Positions 1 to 7,236 are shown, counted from the stretch's first letter. The stretch: 15,052 nt of DNA from Coriobacteriia bacterium (GCA_003150175.1 QAKZ01000093.1:1-15052), one strand, 5' to 3'. Notes: generated from the letters alone by a model not told the origin. Numbers and translations: made by a program.

Positions 1-75
1 GTGCACGAAGTTGCTGCCGATGAAGCCGCAGCCGCCCGTGACGATGATGTTATGGGGCTCGAAGGTGTCAGGCAT
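1..75 (-). CDS. rfbB: dTDP-glucose 4,6-dehydratase, N-terminal fragment (cut by window edge)
   Basis: Only the first 25 codons lie in the window. The peptide begins MPDTFEPHNIIVTGGCGFIG and continues SNFVH. The GGxGFIGSNFV stretch is the NAD-binding Rossmann motif at the start of RfbB/RmlB, the short-chain dehydratase that converts dTDP-glucose to dTDP-4-keto-6-deoxyglucose in the cytoplasm. The ATG at 75 has a GGAG about 10 bases upstream (84-88 region), and the gene follows the aminotransferase stop by 34 bases, so it is probably the next gene of the same operon. An RfbB product is the usual substrate of a DegT-type sugar aminotransferase, which fits the neighbour. Other NAD-dependent sugar epimerases/dehydratases share this motif; the SNFV ending favours RfbB but the fragment is short. 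Confidence 0.75.
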   Translation of the reverse strand, partial: MPDTFEPHNIIVTGGCGFIGSNFVH

Positions 76-109
76 AAGTGAATATCTCCGCAATCTATAA
101 GTTCGGGCG

Positions 110-1219
110 TTAGCGCGTGCAGTCGAGCACGATGTCGCAGATGCGATCGACGTCCTCGAGGGCGAGGTCGGCGGCCATGGGCAGCGTGAGGACGCGATCG
201 GCCACGTGCTGGGCAACGGGGGTCTTCGAGGAGTCGAAGCGTCCACGGTAGCAGGCGTAGTCGCTCACCAACGGATAGAAATACTTGCGCGAGAAGATGC
301 TGTGCTCGCGCAGCTTAGCGAACACCTCGTCTCGCGTGGTCCCGCAGCCGTCCTCGAACACCACCGGCATATAAGCGTAGTTCGCCTTGATGCCCTCGGC
401 GGGACGGCAGATCTTCACGCCGGGCATCGAATCAAGGCGGTCCCAATACCGCTCCGCGACAGCCCGGCGCTTGGCGATCTCGTCGTCGACGTGGCGCAGG
501 TTGCAGATGCCCATTGCGGCGCAGAACTCGTTCATCTTTGCGTTTCCACCCACGTACTCGACGTCTTCGAGACCGGTAATGCCGAAGTTCTTCCACTGGT
601 CGAGGCGTTCCTTGAGGTCTCCGTCGCGGAAGCACACGGCGCCGCCCTCGATGGTGTTGAACACCTTGGTCGCATGGAAGCTGAACATCGAGGCGTCGCC
701 GAACGCGGCCGCGCTCACTCCGTCGCGCTTCACGCCGAAGGCATGTGCGGCGTCATAGATCACCTTGAGGCCGTGCTTCTTTGCGATGTCCCAGATGGCA
801 TCGGCGTCGCAGAGGTTACCGTAGACGTGGACGGGCACGATCGCGCAGGTGTCCTCATCGATGAGGTCCTCTATCTGCGCAGGATCGAGCGTGTAGTCAT
901 CTTCCTTGATATCGGCAAAGACAGGCTCAAGGCCCTTTCGCACGATCGCGTGCGTGGTGGAGGCGAAGGTGAAGGGCGTCGTGATGACCTTGCCGGAAAG
1001 CCCCATCGCCTCAAGCACGCACTCGAGCGCGTTGTGCCCGTTCGTGAATAGCGCGATCTCATCGATGCCCAGGTAACGCTTGAGATCGGCTTCGAGCTGC
1101 TGATGCTTCACGCCCATATTCGTAAGCCAGTGGCTCTCCCAAAGAGGGGCAATCTCGTCGACGTACTCTTCGAGCGAGGGCATCGATGAGCGGGTGACCA
1201 GAATCTTCTTGTCTGCCAT
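110..1219 (-). CDS. DegT/DnrJ/EryC1 family PLP-dependent sugar aminotransferase
   Basis: A 369-residue protein of normal length for the family. It should transfer an amino group from glutamate or glutamine to a keto-sugar nucleotide in the cytoplasm. Visible features are the N-terminal LTNMGVKHQQLE segment typical of these enzymes, TPFTFAST near residues 81-88, the PLP-contacting aspartate and histidine in DAAHAFG (D156, H159), and the Schiff-base lysine K185 in FSFHATKVFN followed by EGG. The start was set at MADKK because GAGGAG (1226-1231) stands at good distance from that ATG; an in-frame extension to 1291 would run into the upstream gene. The gene lies 17 bases after the ATP-grasp gene and just before rfbB, so a dTDP-4-keto-6-deoxyhexose is the likely substrate. 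The exact product (for example a 4-amino-4,6-dideoxy sugar, as made by VioA-like enzymes) cannot be told from sequence alone. Confidence 0.9.
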   Translation of the reverse strand: MADKKILVTRSSMPSLEEYVDEIAPLWESHWLTNMGVKHQQLEADLKRYLGIDEIALFTNGHNALECVLEAMGLSGKVITTPFTFASTTHAIVRKGLEPVFADIKEDDYTLDPAQIEDLIDEDTCAIVPVHVYGNLCDADAIWDIAKKHGLKVIYDAAHAFGVKRDGVSAAAFGDASMFSFHATKVFNTIEGGAVCFRDGDLKERLDQWKNFGITGLEDVEYVGGNAKMNEFCAAMGICNLRHVDDEIAKRRAVAERYWDRLDSMPGVKICRPAEGIKANYAYMPVVFEDGCGTTRDEVFAKLREHSIFSRKYFYPLVSDYACYRGRFDSSKTPVAQHVADRVLTLPMAADLALEDVDRICDIVLDCTR

Positions 1220-1236
1220 GTGTTTCTCCTCGATCC

Positions 1237-2208
1237 TTACAGCTCGTCGACTTTGGTCACGAACTCTTCGTACTTGCGAGCGATCCAGCAACCGGCAAAA
1301 GGCTCAGGTTGATCGAGCGCCTCGCCCGTGAAAGCCTTCAGGTGGTTGCCGACGCAATCGTATCCGGCGATGCAGCTGAACTCCACGCCGCCCGAGAAGC
1401 GCGGGTTGCACTCGAGGAAGCGATATCCATCCTTAGCGCGGATGAACTCGAAGTTCACGCACCCCACGATGCCGAGCTCCTCGGCCAAAGCCCGGCAAGA
1501 CGCCTCGAGCGCCTCGTCACGATACACATGAACCGACGTACCAGCGCCGTTGAGCGTGCGAAGAAGCTCTTCACGCGGAACCGCCGCGCACACCGAACCG
1601 TCCGGAGAGCGCACGACGTCAACGGTGACGACGGGTCCCTCGATGAGCGGCTGGACGATGAAGCGGTCCGGGTCGGAAGGGTGCCGAGCCGCGTCCCAAG
1701 CGGCCGCGTCGCAGCAGCGGGACAGGCCTTGGCTGCTGCGGCCGTCGATAGGCTTGATGACCACAGGACCACCGAACGGCTCGTTCGCAACGTCAGAAAG
1801 CCAACGCGTCGGAATCCCCCGGACGCCGGAAGCCGACTCCTCGAGAAAGCGAGCCATCGCGTCTTTGTCGCGGCAGAGACGGATGGTCTCGCGTGGAGAA
1901 ATGCACACGGCCACGCCGTCCGGCGCCGTATCGCGGAAGGTCCCGTTGTAAAAATCGACCTCGACATCCGTCAAGGGCATGATAAGGTCCACCTGCTCGC
2001 GGGCGCAAACATCGCGGATGAACGCGCCATAAGCGTCAGCATCGGTTGCATAGGGAGCGTGATAAAACGCATCCACGTTCATGGAGTCGGCTATCCACTC
2101 GCGAGGGTAGATGTCGCATCCGACCACCCTCGCGCCGAGCTCATGCAGTCGGCGAATGACGACATCCGCCGAGAACGAGCCTATAGCCGTAACAAGAACC
2201 GTATGCAT
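1237..2208 (-). CDS. ATP-grasp protein, carbamoyl-phosphate-synthase-like
   Basis: A 323-residue ATP-grasp enzyme. These ligases use ATP to make an acyl-phosphate that an amine or other nucleophile attacks. The N-terminus (VLVTAIGSFSADVVIRRL) is the pre-ATP-grasp Rossmann-like domain, to about residue 105. The ATP-grasp fold follows with the lysine in VVIKP (K152), a glycine/serine-rich loop GRSSQG (156-161), VNFEF (251-255) and the metal-binding FLECNPRFSGG (E266, N268). The start MHTVLVTAIG is chosen because AGAGG lies 8 bases before it; the reading frame extends 15 codons further without a better site. It is followed closely by the aminotransferase, suggesting co-expression and perhaps acylation of the amino sugar that enzyme makes. 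The substrate is unknown. Base composition is GC-rich, like the aminotransferase and unlike the next ATP-grasp gene upstream. Confidence 0.85.
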   Translation of the reverse strand: MHTVLVTAIGSFSADVVIRRLHELGARVVGCDIYPREWIADSMNVDAFYHAPYATDADAYGAFIRDVCAREQVDLIMPLTDVEVDFYNGTFRDTAPDGVAVCISPRETIRLCRDKDAMARFLEESASGVRGIPTRWLSDVANEPFGGPVVIKPIDGRSSQGLSRCCDAAAWDAARHPSDPDRFIVQPLIEGPVVTVDVVRSPDGSVCAAVPREELLRTLNGAGTSVHVYRDEALEASCRALAEELGIVGCVNFEFIRAKDGYRFLECNPRFSGGVEFSCIAGYDCVGNHLKAFTGEALDQPEPFAGCWIARKYEEFVTKVDEL

Positions 2209-2297
2209 ACGCGCCTCTTTGCATATTAATAAGTAACCCTCTAGCCAATTCATACTAGCAAAGAGGGACCAGGACCGTGCTTGCTCCGCACTCCCCC

Positions 2298-3452
2298 TTA
2301 GTTTCCAGAACTCCAGCCAAAACGCGGCGTTACGGGTCTCGCGGTCTTGGAATAGTAAATGAAATAGTTCTGCTTGGAAGCGTCATTATGAGTTAACGCT
2401 TTGAGATCCTTGCTTACCTCATGCTTGGCATAACACCAATCATAGTCCTGACATTTCTCAAAGAGAGATTCCAAGTCTTTCGTCTGCGAAGTAACGAAGC
2501 AAACACCCGCATAGTTTTTCTCAAATGCCGAGGTATCAATTGGATTCAGCTCATCGAGAGCTGCCTCGATAATGCCAGTAATATAGGGATAGCCAGTCGA
2601 CAGCTCAGCCAGTGGGTATGCCACAAAATCACCACCAGCCCTAGCGTTGAGCTCGATGAAATAAATGTCATCTCCGATAAGCCTGATTTCCGTACAGCAA
2701 GGCCCATTTTGAATACCAGTTGCCGTCAGAATGGCATCAATCGCATCCTCAACGCGTTTACGCATGAAAGTAGGCAATTCAGCCGGCTGATGGTGCCCAA
2801 GCTCCGCACAATGAGGACCGTTATCGATATCCTTCTGCGTTACCTGAATAATATAGTTCTTGCCATGAAACGAGAGGCTCTCAACACAATACTCGGGACT
2901 CCACGGAAGAAGCTCCTCAACGATTACCTCATGTGATCGATTTGGTTCCGACTCTGAATAAGCAATCGCAGAATCTAAATCTTGGCTGTTTTTTACAACG
3001 GACACACCACGTTTACCAGCTTCAGATGTCGGCTTGATAATTATCGGAAAGTCGCAATCAATGGAACAGACGTCGTGGACATCCGCAAGCCTCCAGTAGC
3101 GAGGCTGCTTGACACAATTAAGGGAGCTCACCGCTTCACGATTACGATATTTATTTGAGATGCCTGCAGCGACCTCAACTGGATTTCCATTCAAACCAAG
3201 TTCAGAGGCAATTCTGGCAGCCGGCAGGAAAGTCGCTTCAGTTGTCGGAATAACCCCTGCAATGCCTAGAGCACGACAAATATCAGCAATGGCAGCGACC
3301 TCGGTAATAGATATCTCATGGTAGAAATCGAATACCCCTGTATCCGGGCACGGACCCCATGAGAAGCAGTGAGATTCAATTCCCAGCTCTTCACATCGCC
3401 GGGCATATACACTTGCTAGCCCACCAGTACCGATAATGGCTATCTTTTTCAT
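2298..3452 (-). CDS. ATP-grasp amino-acid-ligase-like protein
   Basis: A 384-residue ATP-grasp protein that is clearly not a copy of its neighbour. The N-terminus MKKIAIIGTGGLASVYARRC is a Rossmann-like pre-ATP-grasp domain. The core shows IIIKP (K140), loop GKRGVS (146-151), VIVEELLPWSPEYCVE (177-191), ELGHHQPAELP (217-227), EIRL (E255) and FIELNARAGGD (E267, N269). The GHHxPA segment resembles that of BacD-type L-amino-acid ligases and relatives, so ligation of a carboxylic acid to an amine is a fair inference. The last 80 or so residues carry no motif I recognise. The DNA is visibly richer in A and T than both flanks (26 of 60 bases are G or C in the 2641-2700 line), pointing to separate origin. 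The Shine-Dalgarno is weak (AAGGCGGGG). A remnant of another gene lies upstream. Confidence 0.85.
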   Translation of the reverse strand: MKKIAIIGTGGLASVYARRCEELGIESHCFSWGPCPDTGVFDFYHEISITEVAAIADICRALGIAGVIPTTEATFLPAARIASELGLNGNPVEVAAGISNKYRNREAVSSLNCVKQPRYWRLADVHDVCSIDCDFPIIIKPTSEAGKRGVSVVKNSQDLDSAIAYSESEPNRSHEVIVEELLPWSPEYCVESLSFHGKNYIIQVTQKDIDNGPHCAELGHHQPAELPTFMRKRVEDAIDAILTATGIQNGPCCTEIRLIGDDIYFIELNARAGGDFVAYPLAELSTGYPYITGIIEAALDELNPIDTSAFEKNYAGVCFVTSQTKDLESLFEKCQDYDWCYAKHEVSKDLKALTHNDASKQNYFIYYSKTARPVTPRFGWSSGN

Positions 3453-3586
3453 TACCCCGCCTTAAGATAATATTCTGCATTAACTGACAAGGCTTCAGTA
3501 GATACACATTAAAACCCCGGCGCCTTCGCCAAAAACCATAAGTTACAGACACGTAATCGCAGGATGCAAAACATGACAATCCGACT

Positions 3587-3634
3587 CTAGTCGAACTTAG
3601 CGATAATCACGAGCTTCTTGTTTTGCTGAATCAT
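3587..3634 (-). pseudogene. 5' remnant of a lost gene after the flippase
   Basis: The flippase stop TAA is followed at once by ATG (TAAATG), with GGAAGGG about 10 bases upstream inside the flippase end, which makes a good translation start. The reading frame gives MIQQNKKLVIIAKFD and then a TAG. A hydrophobic beta-strand after a charged start (KKLVIIAKF) is how many cytoplasmic glycosyltransferases and Rossmann-fold enzymes begin. I read this as the front end of a gene whose body was lost when the AT-richer ATP-grasp block (2298-3452) arrived. It could also be a chance short frame or a tiny leader peptide. The remaining 134 bases to 3453 hold a GC-rich palindrome-like patch (GGCGAAGGCGCC) before a T run and no other recognisable gene. 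Confidence 0.4.
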
Positions 3635-5080
3635 TTATGCCGCCCTTCCGGAACGCATCTCTTTGAGGGTGGTGACGATATAGGAAAGTTCCTCCACGTG
3701 GAACAGCACGGCGATCCCCAGATAAGCAAGACCCATAACAATCGTCTGAAGGACGATCGTGGCGATCCCAAGAAGCCCGAGCAGGCTCACGGGCCAGGCT
3801 ATCGCCGCTGCGATGAGCGAGAGAAGGAACGCGGGCAGGATGTCTCGGACCTGCTCGGAGAACGCATAGCGGATCACGCGCTTGTTTGGGAACGCATTGA
3901 TGAACGTGCACACCACGCCCGTGAGCATATAGCCGATGATGATGGCCTGGATGGTGCCGAACACAAACGCAGCGGTGCAAAGAATCGCAAGCCCCACGAG
4001 GTTCTTTATGACCTCGAGCTTGAGGAAGAGGTCGGAGCGGCCCATGCCGTTGAGGACCTGTAGGTTCGTGGTGTGGATGGGAAGAAGCGCATAGATGAAG
4101 CAATACGCCTGGAGAATCCACACAGACGGCAGCCACTTCTCGCCAAGCAACAGGAGCACGACCGGCTGCGCCACGAGAGCAAAGAGCGTCATGGCGGGGA
4201 AAACGAGAAAGGTGCTCGTCTTGAGGCCGCGGCGGGCAAGGCGCTTGACGAGGTCGGCGTCGTCCTGGACGCGCGACGTAGCGGATAGCATCACCGGCTG
4301 GATCGCGCCGTCGAGAAGCGAGCCGAGCGCCTGAGGGTACTTCTTGCCCTGCGAGACGTAGCCGAGGTCCGTCTTGGTGAACTGTTTGCCGATGATGAGA
4401 TCGGCGAGGCTCTGGTAGCCCTGGTCGAGGACGCCGGAAGCCAGAAGTTTCCACCCAAAGCGGAACAGGACGACGGCGCGGTCGCGGTCAAACACGAACC
4501 TCGGTTTCCACTCGACCTCGAAAGCGAGGACGATGCACTTCACCAGCTGGAACAGAAGCTGTTGAATCACAAGAGCCCAGATACCGGCGCCAGCGATCGC
4601 GGACGCGATGCCAGCGGTGCCGGAGACGAGACCAGCCGCCACCGTGGCCCGCGCTGTCTTGCGGAACTCCATCGAGCGGGCGACGATGGCCTCCTGGACA
4701 GCGTTATACGCATTGACGATGAGGATGAGCACGAGCACGCGAAGAGGCGCCACGATGGCCGGAGCGTCGTAAAATGCGGCTACCGTCGGCGCAAGGAAGA
4801 ACGAGACTGCATAGAGGACGACTGAGATGGTGAGGCTCATCCAAAAGACCGTAGAGTAATCCCGTTCAGTGGCGTCAGGCGATTGGATGATGGCGGTGTT
4901 CAGGCCCGACTGCACGATGACGTTGCCGATGTTGACGAAGACGAGCATGATGGCGAGCATGCCGAACTCATCTGGCGCGAGGATACGCGCCATGACGATC
5001 TGAACCAGAAGGGTGATGACCGAGGAGCCGCCGAGCTCGAACAGCTTCCAGAACAGCGAGCTGATGGTCGCCTTCTTCAT
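3635..5080 (-). CDS. Wzx-type polysaccharide flippase (MOP/PST family)
   Basis: A 481-residue integral membrane protein with about 12 to 14 hydrophobic segments, the right size and pattern for a Wzx/PST flippase of the MOP superfamily, which moves undecaprenyl-diphosphate-linked oligosaccharides across the cytoplasmic membrane. The N-terminal stretch with VQIVMARILAPDEFGMLAIM and QSGLNTAIIQ is characteristic of the WzxC-like polysaccharide biosynthesis family. The start MKKATISSLFWK at 5080 is preferred because it gives the family's usual N-terminus; a TTG 17 codons upstream is possible, and the Shine-Dalgarno before 5080 (GAAGG) is close. It is first in the leftward group and is divergent from the plus-strand ATP-grasp gene, sharing the 127-base region between them. 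No polymerase or priming enzyme is next to it. Confidence 0.9.
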   Translation of the reverse strand: MKKATISSLFWKLFELGGSSVITLLVQIVMARILAPDEFGMLAIMLVFVNIGNVIVQSGLNTAIIQSPDATERDYSTVFWMSLTISVVLYAVSFFLAPTVAAFYDAPAIVAPLRVLVLILIVNAYNAVQEAIVARSMEFRKTARATVAAGLVSGTAGIASAIAGAGIWALVIQQLLFQLVKCIVLAFEVEWKPRFVFDRDRAVVLFRFGWKLLASGVLDQGYQSLADLIIGKQFTKTDLGYVSQGKKYPQALGSLLDGAIQPVMLSATSRVQDDADLVKRLARRGLKTSTFLVFPAMTLFALVAQPVVLLLLGEKWLPSVWILQAYCFIYALLPIHTTNLQVLNGMGRSDLFLKLEVIKNLVGLAILCTAAFVFGTIQAIIIGYMLTGVVCTFINAFPNKRVIRYAFSEQVRDILPAFLLSLIAAAIAWPVSLLGLLGIATIVLQTIVMGLAYLGIAVLFHVEELSYIVTTLKEMRSGRAA

Positions 5081-5207
5081 GTCCTTCGTATGCACGCACG
5101 TCCAATCCGCCAGCAGATGCCGCTGGCCCAATGCTCAGGGGCAGGCAACACAAACAGACTGTATGATAAAGCGCATTGGACGTCACCTTCCGAGATGGGG
5201 AGCATAA
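5081..5207. promoter_or_regulatory. Divergent intergenic control region with two dyads
   Basis: This 127-base spacer separates two divergent start codons and must hold both promoters. Two symmetric elements are visible. A perfect 9-base inverted pair, ACGTCCAAT at 5098-5106 and ATTGGACGT at 5175-5183, sits 17 bases from the flippase start and 24 bases from the ATP-grasp start. A compact dyad GCCAGC-N7-GCTGGC lies at 5109-5127. TATGAT at 5162-5167 is a plausible -10 box for the rightward gene, although no convincing -35 box stands in front of it. GGGGAG at 5197-5202 is the Shine-Dalgarno for the gene at 5208. Whether a regulator binds the dyads is inference. Confidence 0.45.
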
Positions 5208-6350
5208 ATGATCGAAAACTCTATGGAAGCGCTGCTTGCCGACGGCTTTGCCCGCAGGATGGCCGCCGAGTACCTCGAGGCGCTCGAGACCGAGAAGAAC
5301 AGCGGCTTGTTCGACCCCGATTACCTCGAGTGGGCTCATGCGCACGGCTTCTACGCTCAGTCCGCCTGCACCTACGGACTGAACGAGCAGAACGTGGACG
5401 ATTACCTCTCCGACTACGACATCGACCGCATCTGGCCGCTCAACGACTGGCAGCGCATCTGGATCAACGACAAGCTCACGCTCGGCTACATGCTCGCCGG
5501 CACCGAGTTCGAGTCCCTGCTGCCCGAGTATTACTACTACACGGCCAAGGACCGCCTGCTGCCCCTGTTCTCGAGTGGCATGCGCACCGGAATCGACGGC
5601 GTGCTCGAGGTCCTGCGCGAGAAGGGCGAGTTCGCCTGCAAGCCCTGCAACGGCGCGCTTGCCGCCGGGTTCCACATGCTCGCGTACAAGGACGGAGGTT
5701 ACCTCATCGACGGCAGGCCGAGCGACGCCGAAGGCGTCCGCGCGTTCGTGGAGGGCCACCCCAACTACATCTTCACCGAGTTCATTCGCCCGAGCGCCCA
5801 GATGGCGGCGATCGACCCGCTCATCCACACGCTGCGCCTCGTGATGACAAACACCACGGGCACGAATCCCACGATGATCAGCTCGTACTTGCGCTTCGGC
5901 ATGGGCTCCGACAAGTCCGGTGCCACGGCCAACTACGCGCCGCCCACCGCCGGCGACATCGGCGCCTACAACGTGCGCTTCGACATCAACACCGGTGAGT
6001 TCGGCGACGGCGTGATTGTCTACGCCAACCGCAACGTTCCCAGCCCCCGCCACCCCGACAGCGGCGTGCTCGCCGAGGGCGTGGTCGAGGACTGGCCCCA
6101 GATCGAGGAGCGTCTGAAGCAGCTTGCGCTTCGCCTCGTGCCGCTTTCCTACCTGGGCTTCGACCTCGGCCTCACCGACAAGGGGCCCAAGCTCATGGAG
6201 ATCAACTCCCACCCCGGCATCGAGTACGTGCAGCTCCACAAGCCCCTCATGGCCGACCCCGTGGCCGGCGTGTACTATCGCGAGTGCATCGCGAAGGTCG
6301 ACGCGCTCACGCCCGAGCAGAAGCGCGCCAGAAACGGCATCGCGCACTAG
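5208..6350 (+). CDS. Sugar-transfer-associated ATP-grasp protein
   Basis: A 380-residue protein resembling the sugar-transfer-associated ATP-grasp family found in surface-polysaccharide loci. It starts with a helical region (1-75), then an early motif WPLNDWQRIWINDKLTLGYM (76-95), a lysine strand EFACKPCNGALAAGFH (K145), YIFTEFIRPS (187-196), a long insertion rich in T, N and G (213-262), and the metal/ATP site KLMEINSHPG (E331, N333). The family is predicted to join a carboxylate to an amine or similar group on a sugar or peptide intermediate; no activity can be assigned from sequence. It is the only complete plus-strand gene in the window, divergent from the flippase, and GC-rich (43 of 60 bases in the 6061-6120 line). 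The ATG at 5208 follows GGGGAG; an internal ATG at 5223 is less well placed. Confidence 0.8.
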   Translation: MIENSMEALLADGFARRMAAEYLEALETEKNSGLFDPDYLEWAHAHGFYAQSACTYGLNEQNVDDYLSDYDIDRIWPLNDWQRIWINDKLTLGYMLAGTEFESLLPEYYYYTAKDRLLPLFSSGMRTGIDGVLEVLREKGEFACKPCNGALAAGFHMLAYKDGGYLIDGRPSDAEGVRAFVEGHPNYIFTEFIRPSAQMAAIDPLIHTLRLVMTNTTGTNPTMISSYLRFGMGSDKSGATANYAPPTAGDIGAYNVRFDINTGEFGDGVIVYANRNVPSPRHPDSGVLAEGVVEDWPQIEERLKQLALRLVPLSYLGFDLGLTDKGPKLMEINSHPGIEYVQLHKPLMADPVAGVYYRECIAKVDALTPEQKRARNGIAH

Positions 6351-6360
6351 GGCGGGCAGC

Positions 6361-6538
6361 GCTAAGAATCTGTGACGTCTGGGCTTCTCGCCAAGCTAAC
6401 TGCTAAGAAATCGCCACCTCTGGGCTTCGGGACGCTCAGAGGTGGCGATTCTTTAACGCAAATCAGGAAGAAGCGCCCAGACGTCGCCGCTTCTTAGCGC
6501 AAAGGGGTATCAAGGGCCCAGGCGTGCGGGTTTTTAGC
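6361..6538. repeat. Array of five 24-nt elements at ~41-bp steps, two plus and three minus
   Basis: Five related elements begin GCTAAGAA or a close variant and end CTGGGC or a close variant. Plus-strand copies start at 6361 and 6402. Minus-strand copies start at 6457, 6498 and 6538 and read leftward; the last is 23 nt. Starts on the same strand are 40 or 41 bases apart, with 17-base gaps between elements. The copy at 6361 matches the one at 6498 in 21 of 24 positions, and the copies at 6402 and 6457 match in 20 of 24. Because the orientation flips in the middle, the transcript can fold into an inner hairpin inside an outer one. The array fills most of the 223-base gap between the convergent genes at 5208-6350 and 6574-6807. 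It may be a compound terminator, a repeat element or a set of protein-binding sites. Confidence 0.75.
6409..6450. terminator. Strong hairpin, probable bidirectional terminator
   Basis: AATCGCCACCTCTG at 6409-6422 is perfectly complementary to CAGAGGTGGCGATT at 6437-6450, and three more pairs (one G-T) extend the stem inward. The 14-bp GC-rich stem with a short loop is followed by TCTTT on the plus strand and by an A/T-rich TTTCTTAG on the minus strand. It sits 58 bases after the stop of the plus-strand ATP-grasp gene and between convergent genes, where a two-way terminator is expected. The U tract is short, so termination strength is uncertain. Confidence 0.65.
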
Positions 6539-6573
6539 ATGGAGACACGGCAGCAAGTCGTGCCGGGAATCAC

Positions 6574-6807
6574 TTACTTCTCCTCCTCGATAATGCACAA
6601 AGGCCGGCTCTTGGTCTCGGAGTAAAACTTTGAGATGTAGAGGCCCACGGTACCCACGCTCAAAAGATTAATCCCGCCAAATAGCGTGATAACCGCCATA
6701 AGAGAGGGCCAGCCGGCAACGGGATCGCCGAACAGCAGTGCGCGAATAATCACAAAGAGCAGGAACACCAGAGAGGATATGATCGAAGGGCGTAAGCTAC
6801 GGTTCAA
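6574..6807 (-). pseudogene. C-terminal remnant of a GtrB-like glycosyltransferase
   Basis: The 77-residue frame consists of two membrane helices and the tail LYISKFYSETKSRPLCIIEE. This is how polyprenyl-phosphate glycosyltransferases of the GtrB/ArnC/DPM type end (the usual form is GEYIGRIYEEVKRRPLY). The catalytic GT-A domain of over 200 residues that should precede it is missing: an in-frame TAA stands two codons before the only start (a TTG at 6807), and just 75 bases separate it from the next gene. I infer a 5'-truncated gene left behind by recombination when the complete glycosyltransferase and SMR genes came in. A short stand-alone membrane protein is possible but lacks a good start. 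GT2 plus two SMR genes plus this tail is an unusual set. Confidence 0.65.
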
Positions 6808-6882
6808 CGCTTAAAGAACGGTGCCCGCGAATTTCCTAGGCACGAGCAATTCACGAGCATGTTCATTTATCTAATTGAGCTC

Positions 6883-7236
6883 CTAGACACCCAGCGAGTA
6901 GACAGCGATGCCTCCGATGATAAGGGCTAGCGCCAGAACCTTCTTTTTGTTCATCTTCTCATGGAAGATCGTCACGCCAAAAATCGTCACATAGATGTAG
7001 CCCGTCGCCTCAAGGATTGGTCCCATAGAAAGCGGAATTCCCTTATATGCGATCACGGAAAGCAGAGTCGAGCCCACAAACATCACATAAGCAAACACCA
7101 CTAGCGGGTTCAGGTACTCCCTAATGGCGCTTTCGTGGTCTTGCATCGCCGATTTCTTGAGCATGACCTGCGAAATAGCGGAAATGAACACACCAAATAG
7201 GTTGATTCCCGCATAGAGCAGCACCGTCGTGTCCAT
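6883..7236 (-). CDS. SMR/EamA-type four-helix membrane protein, second of a pair (ArnF-like)
   Basis: A 117-residue protein with four hydrophobic segments and a C-terminal VLALALIIGGIAVYSLGV helix, as in the small multidrug resistance superfamily. The motif GYIYVTIFGVTIFHEKMNKK marks the third helix and the following loop. The first helix has no glutamate like the proton-coupling Glu14 of EmrE, so a lipid-carrier flippase role as in ArnE/ArnF is more likely than drug export. The start ATG overlaps the stop of the preceding gene by one base (TAATG), with GGGGAGG before it, which implies translational coupling and a heterodimer with the gene at 7236-7592. With the glycosyltransferase upstream it should flip undecaprenyl-phosphate-linked sugar to the outer face. 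The substrate sugar is unknown. Confidence 0.8.
   Translation of the reverse strand: MDTTVLLYAGINLFGVFISAISQVMLKKSAMQDHESAIREYLNPLVVFAYVMFVGSTLLSVIAYKGIPLSMGPILEATGYIYVTIFGVTIFHEKMNKKKVLALALIIGGIAVYSLGV

Noticed and set aside
206..1051. A 281-codon plus-strand frame
   Set aside because: Antisense to the DegT aminotransferase, whose catalytic motifs are intact on the other strand.
3597..4454. A 285-codon minus-strand frame in the flippase
   Set aside because: Runs in another frame of the flippase gene, rich in R, P, H and S with no membrane pattern.
4968..6347. A 459-codon open frame on the minus strand opposite the ATP-grasp gene
   Set aside because: It is antisense to a protein with clear ATP-grasp motifs, has a composition (V, H, A, G, E rich) typical of a shadow frame in GC-rich DNA, and overlaps the flippase start.
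6361..6538. CRISPR array
   Set aside because: Repeats are imperfect, change strand midway, have 17-base gaps, and there are no cas genes; the nested hairpins fit a terminator or repeat element better.
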